The position numbers and the translations under genes were made by a program. Shown here piece by piece: positions 13,958 through 19,342 of a stretch of 19,342 bases of DNA (the first letter of the stretch is position 1; each line of letters begins with the position of its first letter). Under the pieces are notes generated by a model. The model saw only the letters and a program-made list of their open reading frames with translations. It had not been told where the DNA came from and searched no databases. This stretch comes from JAAYCI01 sp964369525 (GTDB taxonomy: Bacteria; Bacillota; Clostridia; Oscillospirales; Ruminococcaceae): NCBI GenBank assembly GCA_964369525.1, contig CAYJEW010000034.1:1-19342 (forward strand). The letters run 5' to 3'.

Positions 13958-13962
13958 CTGAC

Positions 13963-15462
13963 ATGGCATTTATTTATAACGAACCGTCGCATACTTTTGG
14001 GGAATATTTATTAGTGCCGGGGTATTCTTCGGTAAACAGTGTGCCCTCGCAGGTTAGCCTGCGCACGCCGATGGTACGCTTTAAAAAAGGGGAAGAGGCC
14101 GCCCTTTATATGAGCATTCCTATGACAAGCGCAATTATGCAGAGCGTATCGGGCGAAAAAATGGCAATTGCATTGGCGAAAGAAGGCGGAATATCGTTTA
14201 TTTATGCCAGTCAAACGGTGGAAGATCAGGCCGCAATGGTTGGGCGTGTTAAAAGCTATAAAAAGGGATTTGTTACAAGCAATTCCAATATTAGGCCCGA
14301 CGCTACGCTGGCTGATATTTTAGATTTGAAAGAAAAAACAGGGCATAGCACTGTTGCGGTAACCGATGACGGAACCGCAAACGGTAAGTTGCTTGGAATG
14401 GTTACCTCGAGAGACTATCGTGTATCGCGTATGGATACGGCAACAGTAGTGTCTACATTTATGACCCCGCTTGATAAATTGGTGGTTGCAAGTGATGAAA
14501 CATCGCTAAAAGCTGCAAATGATATTATATGGGACAATAAAGTAAACACACTGCCGCTAATAGATAAAAAAGGCTGCCTTAAATATTTGGTTTTTCGGAA
14601 GGACTATGATTCGCACAAAGAAAATGTGAACGAGCTTTTAGACGCTCACAAAAGCTATGTTGTAGGCGCAGGCATAAACACGCGCGACTACGAGCAGCGT
14701 GTACCTGCACTGGTAGAGGCCGGCGCTGATGTACTTTGTATTGATTCGTCCGAGGGTTTCTCGGAGTGGCAACAGCGCACCCTTGCGTGGGTAAGCGAGC
14801 GCTATGGCGACACCGTAAAGGTGGGTGCAGGCAATGTAGTAGACCGCGAGGGTTTTAGATTTTTGGCAGACTGCGGGGCTGCGTTTGTAAAGGTGGGTAT
14901 AGGCGGTGGGTCTATATGTATCACGCGTGAGCAGAAAGGCATAGGCCGTGGGCAGGCTACAGCTATTATAGAGGTGGCTGCTGCACGCGACGAGTACTTT
15001 AAAGAAACAGGTGTGTATGTGCCTATATGCAGTGACGGCGGCATAGTGCACGACTATCACATTACGCTGGCTCTGGCTATGGGCGCTGATTTTGTAATGC
15101 TTGGGAGATATTTTAGCCGCTTTGACGAAAGCCCCACCAACCGCCTGCGTATCAACGGCAACTATGTAAAAGAATACTGGGGCGAAGGCAGCAACCGTGC
15201 CAGAAACTGGCAAAGGTATGATATGGGCGGCGATGGCAAGTTAAGCTTTGAAGAAGGCGTAGACAGCTATGTGCCGTATGCAGGTAGCCTTAAAGACAAC
15301 GTGGGCTCTACGCTGGCAAAGGTGCGAAGCACCATGGCAAACTGTGGTGCAATGAACCTGCCTGAGCTTAGGCAAAAAGCGCGCCTTACACGGGTTAGCT
15401 CCACCAGTATTGTAGAAGGCGGCAGCCATGATGTAATGCTAAAGGAAACAACTGGAGAATAG
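13963..15462 (+). CDS. guaB: IMP dehydrogenase, trichomonad-like subgroup
   Basis: This enzyme of 499 residues oxidises IMP to XMP with NAD+, the committed step to GMP. It is a TIM barrel with a pair of CBS domains inserted at roughly residues 100-220. The catalytic cysteine is Cys319 in GIGGGSICITREQKGIGRGQ and the flap dyad Arg418-Tyr419 in ARNWQRYDMGG. From memory these are exactly the residue numbers of the Tritrichomonas foetus enzyme, and stretches such as MQSVSGEKMAIALA, LVGAGINTRD-like VVGAGINTRD, ALVEAGADVLCIDSS and FEEGVDSYVPYAG are shared almost letter for letter. The usual bacterial motif is GIGPGSICTTR, so this is a separate subgroup. It is monocistronic, closed by a terminator, and preceded by the small RNA cassette. 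Activity is expected to be normal. Confidence 0.96.
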   Translation: MAFIYNEPSHTFGEYLLVPGYSSVNSVPSQVSLRTPMVRFKKGEEAALYMSIPMTSAIMQSVSGEKMAIALAKEGGISFIYASQTVEDQAAMVGRVKSYKKGFVTSNSNIRPDATLADILDLKEKTGHSTVAVTDDGTANGKLLGMVTSRDYRVSRMDTATVVSTFMTPLDKLVVASDETSLKAANDIIWDNKVNTLPLIDKKGCLKYLVFRKDYDSHKENVNELLDAHKSYVVGAGINTRDYEQRVPALVEAGADVLCIDSSEGFSEWQQRTLAWVSERYGDTVKVGAGNVVDREGFRFLADCGAAFVKVGIGGGSICITREQKGIGRGQATAIIEVAAARDEYFKETGVYVPICSDGGIVHDYHITLALAMGADFVMLGRYFSRFDESPTNRLRINGNYVKEYWGEGSNRARNWQRYDMGGDGKLSFEEGVDSYVPYAGSLKDNVGSTLAKVRSTMANCGAMNLPELRQKARLTRVSSTSIVEGGSHDVMLKETTGE

Positions 15463-15491
15463 AAAAAGCGTTATCACAATAAAATCAAATA

Positions 15492-15532
15492 AAAACAGGC
15501 GCTGTGTCGGGTGAGGACAGAACGCCTGTTTT
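15492..15532. terminator. Bidirectional terminator between guaB and the PLP gene
   Basis: AAAACAGGCG (15492-15501) pairs with CGCCTGTTTT (15523-15532); CTGT and ACAG extend the stem inside. T-rich DNA follows on the plus strand and an A-run precedes, so both converging transcripts can end here. Confidence 0.85.
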
Positions 15533-15548
15533 ATTATTAGTGGTTGCC

Positions 15549-17021
15549 CTACAGCGTTTTTAAAAGGCCTGTAGCCTCGTTGAACTCTTCTATAAGCTCG
15601 TCAATTTGGTCTGCCTGTTTTTGAACGGCTTCAAACGTGCCTTGCTGGTTGTACCACAAATCGTCCAGTTCTTCTGTGGCAATGCCTTGCTGTTCTACCC
15701 AGGTGTAATATTTAAGGTTGTGCACGCGCTTGCGTTCGGCATAGGTGAGCTCCAGCATATTGTCGCACCGTATGCCCTGCAAACTTGCAGCAAAGTCTAC
15801 GGCGGCCTGCCTATTTGTGTATGCGCCTTGCTCCTCTGCAAGTTCGGCTATGCGAGAGCGGTACATCTCTACCGAGTCGGTTAGCACGGTGGCTACCACA
15901 TCGTCGGACGTAAGCTCGTAGTACTTTGCAAATTTTATTGCACAAAGCATGTTTGCTATACCAGATATACCCATTAGCGAAAGCTGTTCTACCTGCTCTT
16001 TAGTAAGGCCGCACTCGCCTGTTAGGTACGCTATGCCCTCAGGCTCATTAAATAGCCGTAGTAGCGCCATGGCGTCGCAGTCGTCTATGGCGATTGCCAT
16101 GTCTGTATTTTTTACGTTGTGTATAAAGGGGATGTGTTTGTCGCCAATGCCCTCTATGCGGTGGGCGCCAAAGCCGTTGTCCAGTATAGTGGGGCACTGC
16201 AGCGCTTCGCCAACTGCAATGCGGCTTTGAGGGTAGGCTTGTTTTAGGTAGTCGCCACTGGCCAGCGTGCCTGCACTGCCGGAGGTGAAGCAAACACCGG
16301 CAAAGCGGCTGGTGGAGGTCTTGATGCTCTCGTATGCCTTGGCAATGGCGCTACCGGTAACTGTGTAGTGCCACAGGTAGTTGCCCATCTCTTCAAACTG
16401 GTTAAATATCATCACGTCGTCGCGGGTTGTGCGCAGCTCTGCGGTTTTGTCGAAAATTTCTTTCACATTGCTCTCGCTACCGGGCGTTGCAATAACCTCG
16501 CCGGCAATCTGCGCAAGCCAATCAAAGCGCTCGCGACTCATACCCTCGGGCAGTATGGCTACCGAGCTTACGCCAAGAAGCTTTGAGTTAAAAGCACCGC
16601 CCCTGCAGTAGTTGCCGGTAGATGGCCACACGGCTTTTTGGGCGGTGGTGTCGAACTGGCCGGTGACAAGCCGTGGCACAAGACAGCCAAACGACGCACC
16701 CACCTTGTGGCACCCTGTGGGAAAATACTTGCCAACCATGCAGAAAATTCGCGCAGGCACGCCTGTGAGATTGGAGGGCAACTCTATGATATTAGGTTTG
16801 TTGTAACCGCCGCTTTGGGTATCGTTTTCCCATGTAACGCGGAAGAGGTTAAGCGGGTTAATGTCCCAAAGGCCCACAGAGGTAAGGCGCTGTTGCACCG
16901 CTTCGGGTACATGCTCTTTTGGGTTTTTCATCTGCTTGAACGTGGGAATTACCACGCCGTTGCTTTTGGCTTTTTCTACATTTTTTTTCCATACATCGCG
17001 GCTTGTTTGCAGGTTAATCAT
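15549..17021 (-). CDS. Fold-type II PLP-dependent enzyme, substrate unknown
   Basis: This 490-residue protein resembles a clostridial family usually named only as PLP-dependent protein, beta-subunit-like. Lys106 in FPTGCHKVGASFG is the likely PLP lysine, set in the position of the synthase/dehydratase fold; WPSTGNYCRGGAFNS corresponds to the substrate-binding asparagine loop and TSGSAGTLASGDYLKQ to the glycine-rich phosphate loop. The last 200 residues, with GEALQCPTILDNGFGAHRIEGIGDKHIPFIHN and an acidic, helical tail, are not found in threonine dehydratase or cysteine synthase. A beta-elimination or replacement on an amino acid is likely, but I will not name one. The start at 17021 follows GGAGG by eight bases; the frame stays open about 40 codons further upstream across the promoter. 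It stands alone, divergent from the DUF2142 gene. Confidence 0.88.
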   Translation of the reverse strand: MINLQTSRDVWKKNVEKAKSNGVVIPTFKQMKNPKEHVPEAVQQRLTSVGLWDINPLNLFRVTWENDTQSGGYNKPNIIELPSNLTGVPARIFCMVGKYFPTGCHKVGASFGCLVPRLVTGQFDTTAQKAVWPSTGNYCRGGAFNSKLLGVSSVAILPEGMSRERFDWLAQIAGEVIATPGSESNVKEIFDKTAELRTTRDDVMIFNQFEEMGNYLWHYTVTGSAIAKAYESIKTSTSRFAGVCFTSGSAGTLASGDYLKQAYPQSRIAVGEALQCPTILDNGFGAHRIEGIGDKHIPFIHNVKNTDMAIAIDDCDAMALLRLFNEPEGIAYLTGECGLTKEQVEQLSLMGISGIANMLCAIKFAKYYELTSDDVVATVLTDSVEMYRSRIAELAEEQGAYTNRQAAVDFAASLQGIRCDNMLELTYAERKRVHNLKYYTWVEQQGIATEELDDLWYNQQGTFEAVQKQADQIDELIEEFNEATGLLKTL

Positions 17022-17029
17022 TGCATTTT

Positions 17030-17034
17030 CCTCC
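17030..17034 (-). promoter_or_regulatory. Shine-Dalgarno that sets the PLP-enzyme start
   Basis: GGAGG on the minus strand lies eight bases before ATG 17021. Another ATG at 17026 is out of frame and too close. Confidence 0.85.
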
Positions 17035-17038
17035 AAAG

Positions 17039-17066
17039 GCGCAAAACGGCCAACTGCCGCTTGCGC
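17039..17066 (-). promoter_or_regulatory. Leader hairpin directly upstream of the PLP-gene ribosome site
   Basis: On the minus-strand transcript GCGCAA and TTGCGC pair outside CGGC and GCCG, about ten to eleven pairs in all with a five-base loop and one small bulge. It ends five bases from GGAGG and has no T-run, so it is not a terminator; it could affect translation or mRNA stability. Confidence 0.45.
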
Positions 17067-17118
17067 AATTTTATATATTTGTGGGGAAGTAGACGCTAGC
17101 ATAAAACCATATATTGTT

Positions 17119-17147
17119 ATTATATATGTCTGTTGCATAATACACAA
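17119..17147 (-). promoter_or_regulatory. Candidate promoter of the PLP-enzyme gene
   Basis: Minus strand: TTGTGT (17147-17142), 17 bases, perfect TATAAT (17124-17119). The start would be near 17112, giving a leader of about 90 bases that includes the hairpin. Confidence 0.5.
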
Positions 17148-17220
17148 CTGCTATATAAATATTATGGTTATTGTATAAAAAAACATATGCATAATGGATA
17201 TGTATACGGGGCGCAATTTG

Positions 17221-17249
17221 TTGCAATAGCGGTGTTTGTCTGATATAAT
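17221..17249 (+). promoter_or_regulatory. Promoter of the DUF2142 gene, extended -10
   Basis: TTGCAA (17221-17226), 17 bases, then perfect TATAAT (17244-17249) preceded by TGA, an extended -10. The 306-base divergent gap 17022-17327 holds this promoter, the PLP-gene promoter and leader hairpin, and otherwise A/T-rich DNA. Confidence 0.72.
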
Positions 17250-17316
17250 TTGCTATGTATATGCTGTGGGAATTGCGCGTATGCATGCTGCGAAAAATAT
17301 GCACATGGCGCAGGTA

Positions 17317-17321
17317 GGGAG
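17317..17321 (+). promoter_or_regulatory. Shine-Dalgarno that sets the DUF2142 start
   Basis: GGGAG abuts the ATG at 17322 but stands six bases before the in-frame ATG at 17328, which is therefore preferred. The longer TTG start at 17250 coincides with the -10 and cannot be used. Confidence 0.7.
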
Positions 17322-17327
17322 ATGGGT

Positions 17328-19334
17328 ATGCTCTTTGTAAAAAAACACCGACATTTGGCAATTGCTGTAGCTATTTTTTTAATATGCGTCGGCGTTTTTT
17401 TTGCGTTTTGGGTATTAGAAGCCTCGGACGGGCGAACAAATAGCCAAAGTATATATTTAAATGATGTACAGCAAACCCAAACAGCCGCGCTGGCCGATGG
17501 GGTGGTGCGCCAGCAGTTTACCAGCGAGCAAGCATTTCATGCGATAGGCATTGTACCGATATTTGGCGAGGAAGCTCGAGATGCGCATTTGGCGCTAAGC
17601 GTATATAGCCTAAGCGGCGAGCTACTTGCCACGGCGGAAAACCTGCCAAACACACTTGTGTCGGGGCAGTATGCGGTGTATACATTTGCGCAAGAGATTG
17701 TGCAGGGCGAATATATTATGCAGGTGGAGTACCTTGGCGGCAGTGCTGGCGAGGTGTATCTGGCTAAAAGTAACGAAACGCTGGATGGATGGCAACTGAC
17801 ACAGGGCGGCAGTACAGATAGCGGTGCGTTGTGCTTGCTAATATCCACCGATATGATAGGCGGATTTTTAACAGGATTTTATTGGCTGTTTGCGGTTATG
17901 GTAAGTGCATTTTTAACGGTGCTGTATTGCTTGATGGCCACTAAAAAAGACATTTCTATACATGCGCTGTATGCTGTGGCGGCGGGCACGCTGGTGCTGA
18001 TGTTCTGCTTTATTCTTCCGCCATACGCGGCGCCGGATGAGCAGTTTCATATAAATCAAGCGTTTAATCAGTCGTCGCAGCTTTTGGGGCAGGCCCCCGC
18101 TAATGTGGACTGGGGCTATAACTATAAGCGTGCAGATGACCATAACGATGTGGTGCAAGACCGCATTACGAGCATGCATACCTATAGGGAGATTTCTCAG
18201 CAGTTTTTTACCCGCAGTGCCGACGATACCATAACTCAATATGAGCAAGAAGAGGTTGGTGGGGCAGAAACGCTGTATTGGCCGTCGGCCATAGCGGTTA
18301 CAATATGCCGTCTTTTGGGGCTTGGTTTTGTGCCAACGTTATATGCAGGCCGCCTTGTGAACATGGCACTGTTTGTGTGGCTAAGCACCATGGCAGTGAA
18401 AATTGCGCCCGCAGGTAAAAGCATATTTGCTGCGGTGGGGCTACTGCCAATGACCATGCATCTTGCCGCAAGCTTTAGCCGAGACGCGTTATCTATTGGG
18501 CTGTTTTTGTTTTTCACAGCACTGTGTCTTTACTATGCGCTGGAAAAACAGAACATCCGCTTGCCGGATATTCTATTATTGGCAGCAATTGCCTTTGCCG
18601 CAGGGCCAACAAAGCAGGTGTATGCCCCGCTGCTGTTAATGTGTTTTTTGATTCCGAGTGCTAAATTTATATTCAAAGGGCGAGCGCTGCCTAAATTAGG
18701 TGTTATTGCTGTTAAGTGCGGCATTGTATTGTGTGGCTCTGGTGCGTTTATAAATGTGATTTTAAACATGGTGCTGGGCGCCCCGGCACAGCTTGATGCT
18801 GTGCCGAATGTTGTAATTGATAGCATACCTCTTGCCGACCAGATTGTGTATACACTCCACGATATACTCACAAGGCCGTTTTATATAGCGTTACTGCTGT
18901 TGCGCACGCTTGTGGAGCAGGGGCTCACATGGGTGCAACAGATGGTGGGCGGCAGCCTTAGCTACTTTAACCTAAACATAAGCTGGGGCTTTGTGTTGGT
19001 GCTGGTGGTATTGCTTGTGGTGGCCATTATACCAGAGCCGGACGAAAAAAGGCTAGCAATGCGCAGTAGGCTTTGGCTTACGCCGGTTGCACTTGGAACT
19101 ATAGCGCTGGCAATACTGGCCTGCTTGCTATGGACGCCTACCTATTACGAAACACTGTATGGTGTGCAAGGGCGCTATTTTCTACCGGCACTTCCGCTGC
19201 TACTTTGCTGTATTTCGGCAAACCCACTAGGCATTAAAAAGACAAAAAACACAACACGGTGGCTAATTTTTGCCTTCGCCGCAACAGGCGCATTTGCACT
19301 GCTTAATGCGCTGTTGCTAATAATTCAGCGCTAA
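17328..19334 (+). CDS. DUF2142-family polytopic membrane protein, probable GT-C-like glycosyltransferase
   Basis: This 668-residue protein has an N-terminal membrane helix (about 9-29), then an extracytoplasmic domain of about 140 residues that reads like a beta sandwich (SVYSLSGELLATAENLP, GEYIMQVEYLGG), then about ten or more membrane helices. Two family marks are seen: the acidic motif PPYAAPDEQFH with Asp237-Glu238 in the first loop after a helix, and VQGRYFLPALPLLL (from residue 613) before the last helices. This is the pattern of DUF2142, a GT-C-like family thought to move sugars from polyprenyl phosphate onto cell-wall polymers or glycans outside the membrane; the activity is largely inferred from fold. 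It has its own strong promoter. Genes after 19334 are out of view, so a cell-wall cluster may follow. Confidence 0.87.
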   Translation: MLFVKKHRHLAIAVAIFLICVGVFFAFWVLEASDGRTNSQSIYLNDVQQTQTAALADGVVRQQFTSEQAFHAIGIVPIFGEEARDAHLALSVYSLSGELLATAENLPNTLVSGQYAVYTFAQEIVQGEYIMQVEYLGGSAGEVYLAKSNETLDGWQLTQGGSTDSGALCLLISTDMIGGFLTGFYWLFAVMVSAFLTVLYCLMATKKDISIHALYAVAAGTLVLMFCFILPPYAAPDEQFHINQAFNQSSQLLGQAPANVDWGYNYKRADDHNDVVQDRITSMHTYREISQQFFTRSADDTITQYEQEEVGGAETLYWPSAIAVTICRLLGLGFVPTLYAGRLVNMALFVWLSTMAVKIAPAGKSIFAAVGLLPMTMHLAASFSRDALSIGLFLFFTALCLYYALEKQNIRLPDILLLAAIAFAAGPTKQVYAPLLLMCFLIPSAKFIFKGRALPKLGVIAVKCGIVLCGSGAFINVILNMVLGAPAQLDAVPNVVIDSIPLADQIVYTLHDILTRPFYIALLLLRTLVEQGLTWVQQMVGGSLSYFNLNISWGFVLVLVVLLVVAIIPEPDEKRLAMRSRLWLTPVALGTIALAILACLLWTPTYYETLYGVQGRYFLPALPLLLCCISANPLGIKKTKNTTRWLIFAFAATGAFALLNALLLIIQR

Positions 19335-19342
19335 AATTTGCC

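Noticed and set aside
13860..13962. Possible purine (guanine) riboswitch before guaB
   Set aside because: I searched by eye for the three-helix aptamer with its conserved loop bases and found none there or in the preceding RNA.
17022..17147. N-terminal extension of the PLP enzyme to ATG 17147
   Set aside because: It spans the predicted promoter and leader hairpin; GGAGG points to ATG 17021.
1..19342. CRISPR array, tRNA/rRNA, insertion sequence or prophage
   Set aside because: No regular spaced repeats, no tRNA-like cloverleaf, no transposase or integrase motifs, and no terminal repeats were seen.

Overview
The window is an ordinary chromosomal stretch from what is most likely an anaerobic Clostridia-class Firmicute. 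The evidence is an NfnAB-type ferredoxin:NADP oxidoreductase, an oxygen-sensitive-type dihydroxy-acid dehydratase, the cysteine-rich QueH in place of a B12-dependent epoxyqueuosine reductase, strong GGAGG ribosome sites, and sigma-A promoters of the TTGACA/TATAAT kind. I see no phage, transposon, CRISPR array, tRNA or rRNA.

Layout. 1-2126 (+): the 3' end of ilvC followed by ilvD, the branched-chain amino acid pathway. 2203-2844 (+): an orphan single-pass membrane protein, ended by a perfect-palindrome terminator that also serves the opposing unit. 4695-2919 (-): a MATE multidrug exporter followed by a DUF2200-family gene broken by a one-base loss in an A-run. 4776-9581 (+): a clear operon with its own promoter and terminator, nfnA-nfnB-CDF metal transporter-class I/II aminotransferase; nfnB and the CDF gene overlap by ATGA. 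9616-10273 (+): queH with its own promoter. 10900-10370 (-): a family-6-like uracil/hypoxanthine DNA glycosylase, divergent from nagA across a 37-bp imperfect palindrome. 10992-12739 (+): nagA and a nitroreductase. 12837-13559 (+): an acyl-ACP thioesterase preceded by a 22-bp perfect palindrome sitting at its predicted transcription start. 13667-13859 (+): a promoter-structured RNA-terminator cassette with no ORF, probably a small RNA gene. 13963-15462 (+): IMP dehydrogenase (guaB) of a type that closely resembles the trichomonad enzyme. 17021-15549 (-): a fold-type II PLP enzyme of unknown substrate. 17328-19334 (+): a DUF2142 polytopic membrane protein.

How it fits together. Most units are short and independently promoted housekeeping or accessory-metabolism genes: amino acid synthesis, redox balance (NfnAB links NADH, NADPH and ferredoxin pools and may supply reductant), amino-sugar salvage, tRNA queuosine, purine synthesis and DNA repair. 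Many starts had to be moved inward from the longest reading frame, because the longest frame begins inside a promoter or a Shine-Dalgarno site (queH, the thioesterase, guaB, the PLP enzyme, the DUF2142 gene). The best candidates for something not already described are the RNA cassette at 13667-13859, the two palindromic regulatory sites (10924-10960 and 12791-12812), and the frameshifted DUF2200 gene. Everything here is read by eye from sequence and from memory of protein families; no database search was possible.
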